Positions 34,519-43,627 are shown, counted from the stretch's first letter. The stretch: 64,000 nucleotides of DNA from Kitasatospora acidiphila (GCF_006636205.1 NZ_VIGB01000003.1:8124501-8188500), one strand, 5' to 3'. The notes: generated by a model not told the origin, from the letters alone. Made by a program: numbers and translations.

Positions 34519-36486
34519 TCAGTAGAGCTTCACCGAGGCGTCGTCGATCAGGAACGCGGTCTTGCCACTGGTCTCATGGGCGACCAGCTTGATGCCGACC
34601 GTGGACCCGAACTCCGGTGACACGAACGGCGTCAGGTCCAGCTGCTGCAACTGGTAGCCGCTGGTGGTGTTCTGGTTGTTCCAAGTCCGCACGGTGCCGA
34701 GGTAGTTGCCGCTCCACTGGTCGTAGAGCTCCAGGGCGAGGGTGTCGACCGGCGGGCCGGCGGCGGCCGTGGTGCCCGGGGTGTTGCCGGTGATGTTCAG
34801 CCAGAAGGAGAGGTGCTCCTTGCTGTAGCCCGGGGTGGTCTCGACCCACTGGGTGATGGAGTCGTCGGTCGCGGTGTTCTGGCCCAGCCAGGCGTACTTC
34901 ATTCCGCTGTGCGGCTGGTGCGCGCTGGACGGCGTGATGATGTTGTAGCCGGAGGCGTTCCAGACACCGTGGTCGCTGGTGCCGTTCTCGAAGCCGGCGT
35001 CGTTGAGCTGCTCGATCGCGGTGCAGCCGAGCTGCGGGCCCTTGAAGAAGCCGGCCTTGAAGGTCTGGCTCTGCGAATTGCCCTGGTCGTCCTGGCCGGT
35101 GACGGTGATGGACTTCCAACCCGTGCTGGTGGTGGTGCCGGTGATGTGGCCGGTGGTGGCGTTGATCTTCAGGCCGCTGGGCAGGCCCTTGGCGCTGTAG
35201 CGGACCGGGCGCCCGGCGGCGTCGGAGGCCAGCACCGGAATGTCGACCGGCTTGCCGCTCGTCACGGTCTGCTCGCACGGCTGGGTGACCAGCAGCGGGG
35301 AGTTGGTGACCAGCGGGTCGTCGCCCATGCAGAGGTGGTCGTAGTTGGACCAGGTGGTCTGCACCGGGAAGTTACCGGTGGACAGCTTCAGGTTGAACAT
35401 CCCGCCGTTGGTGCCGACCGGTATCCAGGAGCACTTGTCGCCGTTCTCCTGGCCGGTGGCGTCCGTCCAGGCGCCGACGGGGTTCTGGTCGGTGATGGTC
35501 TCGGCGTACTCATGGCCGCCGATGATCCCGTAGCCGTCCAGGCGGCCGCGCGGACCGGGGTTGATCCAGTTGGTGCCGCACGGGCCGACGTCGGTCAGGT
35601 ACGGCATCAGGGTGTAGGCCAGGGTGCCGGCCGAGGGGGTCCGCATGAAGGTGTGCCAGGCGCAGTAGCCCAACTCCTTCCACTTGTCGGAGTCCTCGCC
35701 CTGCGGGGTGTTGATGATGTACTGCACGTTGCGGTTCTGGTTCGGGTCGCCATTGCCGAAGTGCTTTGCGGCGGCCAGCACTTCGGCCGCGATCTGCGGC
35801 TCGGTGGCGGCCTGCGGGGAGGGCGCCGCGTTGTCGTACCAGACGCCGGCCAGGGTCTGCCCGGCCTGCGGGAAGCCGACGTGGTTGGCGCCCGCCGGAC
35901 AGGAGTCGGCGCCGGGGGCGATGCCCTCGCAGTACTGGGTCATCACCTTGGACCAGGTGTCGGTGCTGCTGCCCAGGCCCTTGAAGAACTCCTGCTGGTA
36001 GGGCGCGGCCTGGTCGGGGTCACCGGTGAAGGTGGTGTCGCCGGTGGCCGGGTCGGTGCCCTTGGTACCCCACTGGCTGCCCCAATAGATCAGGTAGACC
36101 TTGGGCGATCCGGTGGTGACGCCGATGGAGTCCTGGCCGCCGCGGTAGGTCATCTGCAGGTCGTAGTTGTTGTGCGTGATGACCTTGCCGCTGGCGTTCG
36201 CCGCAGCCGCCTTGGCGGCCTTCTGCTTGGCGAAGGTGTCGGCGTTGGGCATCGCGTTGGGGCGGGTGGCGCCGAGTTGCACCCAGGTGCCGTCGATCTG
36301 CTGCCAGCCCTCGGCGGCCGGGTGGGTGTCCGGGCTGGTGGCGGCCGTGGTGCTGCTCGCCGGAGTGGTCGGCTGCGGCTGCGCGCCGGCCGTACCGCTG
36401 AGCCCGGCGGTGGCGACACCTAAGGTGAGGCCGGTCAGCAGCAGTCGTTTCAGTGCGCTACCGGCGCGGGAGCGTGCTGTGGGCAC
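34519..36486 (-). CDS. Secreted protein with HEYAE motif, putative Ig domain and C-terminal jelly roll
   Basis: 655 residues from a GTG at 36484-36486 (AGGA at 7 nt). Signal peptide (RLLLTGLTLGVATAGLSGTAGA). The N-terminal domain (about 110-390) contains GVTTGSPKVYLIYWGSQWG, VQYIINTPQGEDSD and GGHEYAETITDQNPVGAW followed by ENGDKCSWIP. HEYAE with a downstream Asp/Glu looks like a zinc-protease-type site, but I would not assert peptidase activity. A putative-Ig repeat follows (VRYSAKGLPSGLKINATTG, HITGTTTSTGWKSITVTG). The last 160 residues are a beta-rich jelly-roll module (ENGTSDHGVWNASGYNI, WLGQNTATDDSITQWVETTP). Likely extracellular adhesion or degradative protein. A good promoter lies upstream at 36573-36601. 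Confidence 0.75.
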   Translation of the reverse strand: MPTARSRAGSALKRLLLTGLTLGVATAGLSGTAGAQPQPTTPASSTTAATSPDTHPAAEGWQQIDGTWVQLGATRPNAMPNADTFAKQKAAKAAAANASGKVITHNNYDLQMTYRGGQDSIGVTTGSPKVYLIYWGSQWGTKGTDPATGDTTFTGDPDQAAPYQQEFFKGLGSSTDTWSKVMTQYCEGIAPGADSCPAGANHVGFPQAGQTLAGVWYDNAAPSPQAATEPQIAAEVLAAAKHFGNGDPNQNRNVQYIINTPQGEDSDKWKELGYCAWHTFMRTPSAGTLAYTLMPYLTDVGPCGTNWINPGPRGRLDGYGIIGGHEYAETITDQNPVGAWTDATGQENGDKCSWIPVGTNGGMFNLKLSTGNFPVQTTWSNYDHLCMGDDPLVTNSPLLVTQPCEQTVTSGKPVDIPVLASDAAGRPVRYSAKGLPSGLKINATTGHITGTTTSTGWKSITVTGQDDQGNSQSQTFKAGFFKGPQLGCTAIEQLNDAGFENGTSDHGVWNASGYNIITPSSAHQPHSGMKYAWLGQNTATDDSITQWVETTPGYSKEHLSFWLNITGNTPGTTAAAGPPVDTLALELYDQWSGNYLGTVRTWNNQNTTSGYQLQQLDLTPFVSPEFGSTVGIKLVAHETSGKTAFLIDDASVKLY

Positions 36487-36572
36487 AAGGGGGTCCTGAC
36501 TCTCAGTGAAATGGGACGACGGCAGCCGTCGACGCGCGCTGGGCAGCGCAGCGGTCGACGGTGCCGTGTGCA

Positions 36573-36601
36573 ATAACACATGTCACCCGTCACAGGGTCA
36601 A
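36573..36601 (-). promoter_or_regulatory. Sigma70-type promoter for the secreted Ig-like protein
   Basis: On the minus strand TTGACC (36596-36601) and TGTTAT (36573-36578) are spaced by 17 bases, close to the housekeeping consensus. The predicted transcript would have a 5' leader of about 80 nt before the GTG at 36486. Confidence 0.6.
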
Positions 36602-36644
36602 GCCTTCGGCGCGATGTTCTCGCGACGGCTCGGGTGTCCCGGTG

Positions 36645-37274
36645 CTACCCGACGGCCGGCCCCCGGTCCCGGTGGAGGTCGCGCAGCAGGGCGATCTCGG
36701 CGCCGTGGTGCAGCAGTTCCTGGTTCACCCACCAGACCACCTCGACGAACGGCTCCTCCGCATCGCCGCCGTACGGGTAGGTGCAGTGCCCGACCCTGTC
36801 GAGCGCCGCGTCGTCCGCCGCGAGCAGCGCGCCGCGCCAGGCCTGGGCGGCCGACGTCAGGATGGCGACCGCGGAAGCGGCGTCCGTACCGACCGGGCAG
36901 TCGTCGAAGGTCAGCGACCGCCCGCCGACCGTGTATTCGGCGCGCAGCGCGAGCATCTCGCTGAGGTGGGTCATCCGCCAGGCGATCGTGGTGAACGGCG
37001 GGGGCCAGGGATGCTCCCCGGCCGCACTGTCACGCCCCCAGTCGCCGCCGCCGAGCAGCCGGGTCGCCCGAGGCCCCGGCCCACCCGCGCGCGGCCGCAC
37101 CGACCAGCAGCCGGCCACCGGCTCCCAGAGGTACTCCTCGTCGGTCAGCGGGCCGGTCTTGATCGGCGTCCCGTTGCCGCTGTCCATCACCGGTCCGGTC
37201 AGCCGGTCCCGCAGGCGCTCATACGCGAAATCGAACTGCGCCAGCAGGGGGCCGAGCCGTGCGGATGTCGCCAC
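36645..37274 (-). CDS. DinB-family protein
   Basis: 209 residues from a GTG at 37272-37274 with AGAGGAG at about 8 nt. A four-helix DinB/YfiT-like fold is suggested by LGPLLAQFDFAYERLRDRL, TTIAWRMTHLSEMLALRAEY and VEVVWWVNQELLHHGAEIAL. The three histidines that bind metal in this group fit MTHLSEM and ELLHHGAE. Members include thiol-dependent S-transferases (for mycothiol or bacillithiol); an enzymatic role here is inference. Segment LWEPVAGCWSVRPR is conserved in the actinobacterial DinB group. Confidence 0.82.
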   Translation of the reverse strand: MATSARLGPLLAQFDFAYERLRDRLTGPVMDSGNGTPIKTGPLTDEEYLWEPVAGCWSVRPRAGGPGPRATRLLGGGDWGRDSAAGEHPWPPPFTTIAWRMTHLSEMLALRAEYTVGGRSLTFDDCPVGTDAASAVAILTSAAQAWRGALLAADDAALDRVGHCTYPYGGDAEEPFVEVVWWVNQELLHHGAEIALLRDLHRDRGPAVG

Positions 37275-37421
37275 CTTGGAACTCCTCTGTGTGAAGACGG
37301 CAATGCGTCGAACACTGCCACGGTGGGTTCCGGAGGCGCACCCCATTTCGTGGGTGACCGACCGTCAAGTCACTTGCCCGGCTTGGACAACCGGTGGGTC
37401 CACCCGGCAGGATCACCGGGC

Positions 37422-37760
37422 ATGGACGATGCAGCGTGGCGGTTCGCCGAGGACTTTGTCGGTTACCTGGAGACGCACTCGGAACTACCGAGGGACCAGC
37501 GGGTGCTGGTGCAGGCCCTGAAGCTCCAGGAGGAGAGCGGTGAGGTCGCCTCGGCCGTCATCGGCGCCCTCGGGGCCAACCCGCGCAAGGGGCCGGACCC
37601 GCGCGGCTGGGACGGCGTGCGGGCCGAGGCCTGCGACACCGCGATCACCGCGCTGGTGCTGCTGACCCACCTCTGCGACGACCCGGCCGGGTACTTCACC
37701 GCCCACCTGCGCGGGCTGACCGAGCGGCTGGCGGCCCTGGAGTCACGCGGGGCCGCATAG
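37422..37760 (+). CDS. MazG-like nucleotide pyrophosphohydrolase family protein
   Basis: 112 residues. The helical NTP-PPase core is visible as LVQALKLQEESGEVASAVIGALG (the EExxE-type acidic cluster), then RAEACDTAITALVLLTHLCDD (the ExxD metal motif). This is the minimal all-alpha MazG-like fold that hydrolyses non-canonical or excess NTPs. ATG 37422 with AGGA at about 9 nt. Divergent from the DinB gene. Confidence 0.8.
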   Translation: MDDAAWRFAEDFVGYLETHSELPRDQRVLVQALKLQEESGEVASAVIGALGANPRKGPDPRGWDGVRAEACDTAITALVLLTHLCDDPAGYFTAHLRGLTERLAALESRGAA

Positions 37761-37805
37761 CACCGGCCAGCGGAGGGGGCGGCGCCAGCCGAGTGCAGGA
37801 GCCGC

Positions 37806-38702
37806 CTAGGACCAGTGCGCGGGCCGGGTGAGGGCGGCCGGCAGGGCGGTGGCGGCATCGCCCTTGGCGGCGTTGAGCTGGGCCTGGGTGACGAAGAGGG
37901 CGCCGGTGAGGTCGGCGCCCCGAAGGTCGGCGTCGCGCAGGTCGGCGCCGATCAGGTCCGCCGTGCGCAGATCGGCCTTCTTGAGGTCGGCGGCGACCAG
38001 CAGCGCCCCGCGCAGGCTGGCCCCGCGCAGATTCGCACCGGCGAGCTTCGCGCCCATCAGGTCGGCCCCGCGGTGGTTGCGCTTCTTGCCGGGCACCGTG
38101 GCCCGGGCCAGCTCGCCGGCCCGCAGCAGCAGCTCATTGACCTCGCCGCGCAGCGCCATCACATCGAGCTCGGTGATCGACTCTGCGCTGCCCCGGGTGA
38201 GGCCGTCCACCTTGTCGTAGGCGCCGCGCAGCTGCTTGTGCACGGAGCGGGCCTCGGGCAGGGCGAGCGCCTCCGCGACGTACCAGAGCAGCTCCTGCAG
38301 GTGCCGCATCACCGGGAAGACCTGGAACATCAGCCGTGAGCTGCCCGGTTCCTCCCGCCAGCTCCGGCCGCCGAAGGTCACCTGGGAGACCTTCTGGCCG
38401 GCGCCGAAGCAGTCGAAGACGGTGCAGCCGGCGAAGCCCTTCGGTCGGAGCTCCGAGTGGATGCCGCACCGGAAGTCCTGCTGCAGGTTGCGACACGGCT
38501 GACCGGCGTCCTTATTGACCGCGAAGTCGGCGGACCGGGCGAACGGCAGCGCGACGCAGCAGAGGCCGAAGCAGTTCGCACAGTCGGCCGTCAGCTCCTG
38601 GCGGCCGTCGTGGTGGGCTGGGGCGTGGGGCTGCTGGGACAACGTGCTGATCTCCTGCCGAGTACTCCGGACCTCCTGCCGAGTGCTCCGGAACCGATCC
38701 AT
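37806..38702 (-). CDS. Cys-cluster protein with C-terminal pentapeptide repeats
   Basis: 298 residues. The first half has a metal- or cluster-type Cys pattern (DCANCFGLCCVALPF, then PCRNLQQDFRCGIH and GFAGCTVFDCFGAG), resembling YkgJ/Fe-S or zinc-binding CxxCxxxCC proteins. The second half, about residues 205-275, is a run of pentapeptide repeats (GADLMGAKLAGANLRGASLR, then ADLKKADLRTADLIGADLRD), a right-handed beta helix. Such repeats mimic DNA or act as scaffolds. The combination is known in streptomycetes; its role is not. ATG 38702 with GGGAGA immediately upstream. A small internal duplication gives RSTRQE twice near the N-terminus. Divergent from the CHAP gene at 38861. Confidence 0.8.
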   Translation of the reverse strand: MDRFRSTRQEVRSTRQEISTLSQQPHAPAHHDGRQELTADCANCFGLCCVALPFARSADFAVNKDAGQPCRNLQQDFRCGIHSELRPKGFAGCTVFDCFGAGQKVSQVTFGGRSWREEPGSSRLMFQVFPVMRHLQELLWYVAEALALPEARSVHKQLRGAYDKVDGLTRGSAESITELDVMALRGEVNELLLRAGELARATVPGKKRNHRGADLMGAKLAGANLRGASLRGALLVAADLKKADLRTADLIGADLRDADLRGADLTGALFVTQAQLNAAKGDAATALPAALTRPAHWS

Positions 38703-38860
38703 TCTCCCAGACGCCGGGGCCCCTCCGAACGCCGAGGCCTCCGTCGCACATCTGCGCCAACCGGGTGGACCCGGCCGTCGCCCCACCCCGGGTGCGTCGG
38801 TGAAACGGCGGGCGAGTGGTCCGATGGTGCCCCGATCCCCGCCGAACGGAGGCGTTACCG

Positions 38861-39613
38861 ATGCGCTCGTTCCGCCGCGCATTGCCCGTGACCACCAAAA
38901 CCACCGTGAGCACCAAGACCACCGTGAGCACTGTGACCACCACGACCACCACGGCCACCAGGCCCGCACTGCCCGGGCGGGCGGTCACGCTGGGGGTGCT
39001 GCTCGCCGCCGCGCTGGTCGCGGCCGACGGCTCGACGGCCGCCGCGAAGGACATGCGGTTCGGCTGGCACCCGGGCCGCGCCGCCGCACAGCTGGCGCGG
39101 GCGAACGAGGGGCGCGGGGCCGGGACCTGCTCCAGCGTCAACCCGTCCCGGAACGTGCTCGGCGGCACCGCGTTCGGCGAGAGCTGCACCGGTAACAACG
39201 GTGAGCCCGAGTACTGGTGCGCGGACTTCGTCAAGTGGGCCTGGCAGCGCGCGGGCGCCGATGTCACCGGCCTGGACGGCTGGGCGCACAACTTCGTGAC
39301 CCATGCGCCCGACAATGGCAGCAGGGTGCACACCGACCCCGACTACCGCCCGCGGCTGGGCGACGCCGCCGTCTACTCCACCCACCACGTCGGCATCGTG
39401 ACCGCCGTCCACCGGCACGGCTCCATCGAGATCACCAATGGCGACTGGGGCGGCGAGGACATCCCCGGGGACCCGGTCGCCGCGCAGGCCCACTTCGCCA
39501 GGACCTCCCGGGTGGTCACCGAGCCGGTGGCCGCCGACCAGGTCCCGGTCGGCAGCTACCAGACGGCCCAGCACTACGTCATCACCGCGTATGTCACGCC
39601 CCGAGGAATCTGA
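38861..39613 (+). CDS. Secreted CHAP-domain amidase/endopeptidase
   Basis: 250 residues from an ATG with ACGGAGG at 8 nt. An unusual Thr-rich N-terminal stretch (TTKTTVSTKTTVSTVTTTTT) precedes the hydrophobic signal (AVTLGVLLAAALVAADGSTA). The CHAP domain has catalytic Cys120 (EYWCADFVKWAW), His176 (THHVGIVTAV) and Asn193 (EITNGDWGG). It should hydrolyse peptidoglycan outside the cell. It is shorter than the 802-residue CHAP protein at 1517-3925 and has no SH3-like repeats. The Thr-rich leader could be an over-called N-terminus, but the SD supports it. Confidence 0.88.
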   Translation: MRSFRRALPVTTKTTVSTKTTVSTVTTTTTTATRPALPGRAVTLGVLLAAALVAADGSTAAAKDMRFGWHPGRAAAQLARANEGRGAGTCSSVNPSRNVLGGTAFGESCTGNNGEPEYWCADFVKWAWQRAGADVTGLDGWAHNFVTHAPDNGSRVHTDPDYRPRLGDAAVYSTHHVGIVTAVHRHGSIEITNGDWGGEDIPGDPVAAQAHFARTSRVVTEPVAADQVPVGSYQTAQHYVITAYVTPRGI

Positions 39614-39659
39614 TCCCCAGCGGCGGTCCCCCGCACCGCAGTTGATCGGCCGTCCACTC

Positions 39660-39689
39660 TTGCCAGGAGTTACTCGCAGGACGTAATTT
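39660..39689 (+). promoter_or_regulatory. Promoter of a probable leaderless TetR gene
   Basis: TTGCCA (39660-39665) and TAATTT (39684-39689) with an 18-base spacer. The -10 box ends 6 bases before the ATG at 39696 and no SD is in reach, as expected for a leaderless transcript. Confidence 0.6.
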
Positions 39690-39695
39690 TTACTC

Positions 39696-40370
39696 ATGCC
39701 AGTAAGAGATCCGGGCCGCTCGGTCACCGCCGTCGCCCGGCGCGCGCAGATCGTCGCGGCCACCATCGAGACCATCGCCGAACTCGGTTACGCCCAGACG
39801 TCGTTCGCGCGAATCGCGGAGCGCGCCGAGCTGAGCAGCACCCGGCTGATCTCCTACCACTTCGCGGGCAAGGACGAGCTGATCCAAGCGGTGGTGGCCG
39901 ACGTCCACGCGAACATGGCGCGGCACCTGGGGGAGCGGCTGGCGAACTGCGCGGACTCGCGCGGCGCCCTCGCCGCGTACATCCGGGGCGTGACCGGCTT
40001 CATCGCCGAGCACCGGCCGCAGATGCAGGCCCTGATGTCGATCTTCCTGGAGCAGCAGGGCACCGAACGCCGTGGCACGGAAGGCCGGGGTGCGGAACGC
40101 CAGGGAGGGGAAGGCCAGGGTGCGGGCCCGGCCGGCGGCTACGACGCGGGCACCGAGAGGGAGGTGCTGGGCCATCTGCAGCGCATCCTGGCCGCCGGTC
40201 AGCAGGCGGGGGAGTTCCGCCCCTTCGACACCTTCGTCATGGCGGCCGCCGTGCAACGCTCGCTGGACGGCCTGCCGTTCCTGCTCCGCACCGAGCCCGG
40301 CCTCGATCTCGGCCACTACGCCGAGGAGTTGGTCACCCTCTTCGACCTCGCCACCCGGCGGACCCGATGA
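39696..40370 (+). CDS. TetR-family transcriptional regulator
   Basis: 224 residues. Helix-turn-helix in residues 14-62: RRAQIVAATIETIAELGYAQ, TSFARIAERAELSSTRLISYHFAGKDEL (in two parts). The ligand domain has a low-complexity insert of about 25 residues (GTERRGTEGRGAERQGGEGQ) from a degenerate short DNA repeat at 40060-40130. It overlaps the next gene by ATGA (40367-40370), so it probably regulates that membrane protein and itself. Confidence 0.9.
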   Translation: MPVRDPGRSVTAVARRAQIVAATIETIAELGYAQTSFARIAERAELSSTRLISYHFAGKDELIQAVVADVHANMARHLGERLANCADSRGALAAYIRGVTGFIAEHRPQMQALMSIFLEQQGTERRGTEGRGAERQGGEGQGAGPAGGYDAGTEREVLGHLQRILAAGQQAGEFRPFDTFVMAAAVQRSLDGLPFLLRTEPGLDLGHYAEELVTLFDLATRRTR

Positions 40371-41065
40371 ACCCCGTGCAGCGGCGGCGACTTGGCCGAG
40401 TGCTGCGGGTGCTGGCGGACATCGGAGTCCCAACGGCGATCTACTACGGGCTGCGCGCCGCAGGCGTCAGCATCTACCTCACGCTGGTGATCGTCGCGGT
40501 GCTGCCCGCGGCCGTCGCCGTGATCCGGCTGCTCCGCTACGGCAAGGTGGAGGGCCTGGCCCTCTACATGATGGCCGTGATGCTGTTCAGCACCGCCATC
40601 TCGCTGATCGACGGCAGCCCGCGGTTCCTGCTCGCCCGCGGCGCCTGGCTGACCGGGATCTCCGGGCTCTGGTTCATCGGCTCCATCTGGGCGGCCCGCC
40701 CGCTCGCGTTCCACTACACCCGGCCGCTGCTCGAACACCGCACCCGGGTGGTCAGCATCCCGGGCGACTGGGACGAACTGTGGGAACGACTGCCGAAGTT
40801 CCGCCGCATCTGGCGAGTCGGCAGCGTGCTGTGGGGCATCGCACTGCTCGCCGATTCGGCGGCCCGGGTGGTGATGGCCTACACCCTGCCGCCCGATCTG
40901 GTGCCGGGCCTCGGCAACCTGCTCTACGGCGTGACGCTGCTCGTCATGATCGTGATCACCAACGTCTACTACATCGCCACCGGCCTCTACGACCGCCGCT
41001 CCAGCCTCTACGCCCCGCTCGCCGAACCGGCCCGACCGGCAAGTGCGGAGACCGCGACCCCCTGA
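40367..41065 (+). CDS. VC0807-like membrane protein
   Basis: 232 residues with about six spans (VLRVLADIGVPTAIYYGLRA, IYLTLVIVAVLPAAVAVIRL, ALYMMAVMLFSTAISLIDGS, WLTGISGLWFIGSIWAARPL, VGSVLWGIALLADSAARVVM, LLYGVTLLVMIVITNVYYIA). DxGxPxxxYY near the start and the GSPRFLLAR/FHYTRPLLE loops fit the actinobacterial VC0807 family, related to intracellular septation-type proteins. Function unknown. Translationally coupled to the TetR regulator. Confidence 0.8.
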   Translation: MNPVQRRRLGRVLRVLADIGVPTAIYYGLRAAGVSIYLTLVIVAVLPAAVAVIRLLRYGKVEGLALYMMAVMLFSTAISLIDGSPRFLLARGAWLTGISGLWFIGSIWAARPLAFHYTRPLLEHRTRVVSIPGDWDELWERLPKFRRIWRVGSVLWGIALLADSAARVVMAYTLPPDLVPGLGNLLYGVTLLVMIVITNVYYIATGLYDRRSSLYAPLAEPARPASAETATP

Positions 41066-41148
41066 CGCCCCCGCGCCGCCGGCCTCTTGCGTGCACCCTC
41101 GCATGACCTCTTGCGCCGACGCGAACCCGCGTGGGACGATCTTCCCGC

Positions 41149-41163
41149 CTTGCAGAATGCAAG
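41149..41163. promoter_or_regulatory. Small palindrome in the gap before a GNAT gene
   Basis: CTTGCAGAATGCAAG, 6-bp arms around GAA. The gap 41066-41381 holds no supported gene: a 12-codon reading MAPASFSGRRRY after AAAGGA (41191-41229) was seen but is too short to call. The palindrome may be an operator. Confidence 0.3.
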
Positions 41164-41381
41164 CAATTCTCATCAAAGGAATGAAGTCCTATGGCCCCGG
41201 CGTCCTTCAGCGGCCGCCGCCGGTACTGAGCAACTGCTCCAGTCTCAACTGGCAGCACTCGTCGTACCGTTCACCCCAGCGGTGGCCCCACGAACGCGCG
41301 AGCTGACGCAGCGTCAGCAGTGCCGCATCCGTTGAAGCATCCTGCCTTCATCCATCTTCTTTTCGTGAGGTCAACACCACC

Positions 41382-42137
41382 GTGGACACCCTTGTCCAGA
41401 ACTTTGCCGTTGCCAACCTGCGCCGCCGCCCCGAGGTCGTCGAGACCGGGGGCTTCGTGGTCGGGATCGACCCCGGCACCACCAGCCCGTACATCAACTA
41501 CGCCACCCCGCTGCCCGGTACCCGGCCCACCGAGGCCGATGTCGCCGCACTGATCGCGGTCTTCCGGGAGCGCGGGCTCAAGCCGCGCCTGGAGTTCGCG
41601 CCCAACACCGCGCCCGAGGTGGCGCCGGCGCTGCTCGCCGCCGGCTTCACCGTCGAGGAGACACACGAGTACCTGGTCTGCACTCCGGAGACCCTGACGC
41701 TGCCCACGGCGGCCGACGGCCCGACCGTGGAAATCCCGTCCCAGGACGAGGAGTTCGCCGCCATCGACGCGGCGCTCGCCGAGTCGTTCGGTGGCGCCTT
41801 CGCCCACTCCCCGGAGGGCATCGCCCGGCTGCGCCGGACCCAGCAGAACGGCGGGGCCGTGCGGTTCGTCCGGGCGCCCGACGGGAGTTGCGCCGGCGGG
41901 GCGTCCTGCTCGGCGCCGGCGGTGGGCACCTCGGAGCTCGCCGGGGTCGGCACCCGGCCGGAGTTCCGCCGCCAGGGGATCGCGGGCGCCGTCACCGCGG
42001 CGCTGACCGAGGCGATGTTCGCGCAGGGCGCCGAGTCGGTCTGGCTGGAGTACTCAGGCGACGGTTCGCGCCGGGTCTACGAGGGCGTGGGCTTCCGGCC
42101 GGCGGGCACCCGCCTGTACATCTCGCTCGAAGGCTGA
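41382..42137 (+). CDS. GNAT-family acetyltransferase with N-terminal extra domain
   Basis: 251 residues from a GTG at 41382. The C-terminal domain has ELAGVGTRPEFRRQGIAGAV, the acetyl-CoA loop RRQGIAG, then AESVWLEYSGDGSRRVYEGVGF, a full GNAT end. The N-terminal half (FVVGIDPGTTSPYINYATPL, LKPRLEFAPNTAPEVAPALL) resembles a second, degenerate GNAT repeat as in mycothiol-synthase-like tandem proteins. Acceptor unknown. No good SD at the usual distance (GAGG at 11-12 nt). Confidence 0.83.
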   Translation: MDTLVQNFAVANLRRRPEVVETGGFVVGIDPGTTSPYINYATPLPGTRPTEADVAALIAVFRERGLKPRLEFAPNTAPEVAPALLAAGFTVEETHEYLVCTPETLTLPTAADGPTVEIPSQDEEFAAIDAALAESFGGAFAHSPEGIARLRRTQQNGGAVRFVRAPDGSCAGGASCSAPAVGTSELAGVGTRPEFRRQGIAGAVTAALTEAMFAQGAESVWLEYSGDGSRRVYEGVGFRPAGTRLYISLEG

Positions 42138-42245
42138 GCAGCTCTGGGGGTGGGGCGGTCCCGGCCGCCCCCACCACCACGGATGATCAGTAGGATGACG
42201 CCCGATCATGGGGGCGCCCTCGTCGGCGCGGACGAGGAGTCATAC

Positions 42246-43627
42246 GTGTTCGGAATCATCAGACCATGCCAGCACCGGCTGACGGACAAGCTGAAGACGT
42301 CCTGGATGGCGCACCTGTGCGGGCTCTGCCTGGCACTGCGGGACGACCACGGCCAACTGGCCCGGACCGCCACCAACTACGACGGCCTGATCATCTCAGT
42401 GCTGGTCGAGGCCCAACGTCCGGCCGCCGCCCGGGCGGACGGGCGGCGCACGGCCGGACCGTGCCCGCTGCGCGGCATGCGGTCGGCCGAGGTGGCGAAG
42501 GGCGAGGGGGCCAGGCTGGCGGCAGCCGTCTCGCTCGCCCTGGCCTCCGTCAAGGTCCGGGACCATGTGCTGGACGCCGACGGGGTGTTCGCCCGCCGCC
42601 CGGTGGCGGCCGGCGCCCGCGTGGTGGCCCGCCGCTGGGACAAGCAGAGCGCGGGCAGCGGCGCGGTGGTCGGCTTCGACACCGCCGTGCTGCTGGACGC
42701 CGCCTCGCGGCAGGGCGAGTTGGAGCGCACCGCGATACCCGGCAGCTCGGTGCTGCTGGTCACCGAGCCCACCGAGACCGCCACCGCCGCCGCCTTCGCG
42801 CACACCGCGGTGCTGGCCGAGCGCCCCGGCAACGCCGCCGCGCTCAGCGAGGCGGGCCGCCTCTTCGGCCGCCTCGCCCACCTGCTGGACGCGGCCGAGG
42901 ACCAGGAGGCCGACGACAAGGCCGGCGCCTGGAACCCGCTGACCGCCACCGGCACCTCCCGGGCCGAGGTCGAGCGCCTCTGCCGGGACGCGGTGCACGG
43001 AATCCGCCTCGCCCTCAAGGACGTTGAGCTCACCGACCGGGCGCTGACCCATCTGCTGCTGGCGCACGAGACCGAGGCGGCCGTGGAGCGGGTCTTCGGG
43101 CACCGGCACGGCGCCGCCTGCGCCACGAAGTCGCAGGGCGCCACGGGCTCGCACAATCCGTACCAGGGCAACCCCTACCAGGGGAACCCCTACCAGGGTG
43201 CGCCGAACCAGGGCGGGCCGTACCAGCAGAACCCCTACCAGGGCGGGCCGTACCAGCAGAACCCCTACCAGGCGGGCCGTTCCAGGACGCGCCGCCGCCC
43301 GGCAACCCGTACCACTACGGCGGGGGCCAGCCGCCGATGCCGCCCCAGACTCCGGGCAAGCCGCCGCGCGGCCCGCTGGCCGGCTGCGCGATGTGGGCGC
43401 TGCTCGCCTGCACCTGCCAGTTGCTCTGCTGCGAGCACAATCACCCGTTCACCCGCGAGCCCCGCAAGGGCTTCTGTGAGCGGCACGACTGCGACTGCTG
43501 TGACTGCTGCGATCCTTGCGACTGCAGTTGCCAGGGCTGCCAGTGCTGCTGTGACGCCGAAAGCGCCGGCTGCTGCGGTGGGTGCGACTGCGATTGCGAC
43601 TGCTGCAGCTGCTGCGACTGCAACTGA
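42246..43627 (+). CDS. DUF5685 family protein with NPYQG repeats and Cys-rich tail, frameshifted near 43271
   Basis: GTG at 42246 with GAGGAG at 6 nt; about 460 residues after restoring one base. The N-terminal 290 residues match the actinobacterial DUF5685 family (VFGIIRPCQHRLTDKLKTSW, MAHLCGLCLALRDDHGQLAR, TNYDGLIISVLVEAQ, GPCPLRGMRS). Tandem NPYQG/GPYQQ repeats follow (43156-43270). The reading then breaks: CCAGGCGGGCC at 43268-43278 most likely lacks one G, as neighbouring repeats read CAGGGCGGGCC. The restored frame continues GGGQPPMPPQTPGKP, a possible short span (LAGCAMWALLACTCQLLCCE), and a final 50-residue tail in which almost every second residue is Cys (DCDCCDCCDPCDCSCQGCQC). Possibly a membrane-tethered metal or sulfur-binding module; function unknown. 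Confidence 0.8.

Noticed and set aside
34813..36423. Plus-strand frame of 536 codons
   Set aside because: Antisense to the secreted Ig-like protein, which has a signal peptide, SD and promoter on the minus strand.
41191..41306. Short readings MAPASFSGRRRY and a 41-codon frame after AAAGGA
   Set aside because: Too short, no conserved pattern, and competing frames overlap; treated as intergenic.
42246..43627. Cys-rich tail as a possible separate metallothionein-like gene
   Set aside because: The repeat linker reads smoothly into the tail once one G is restored at 43271, so a single fused protein is more likely.
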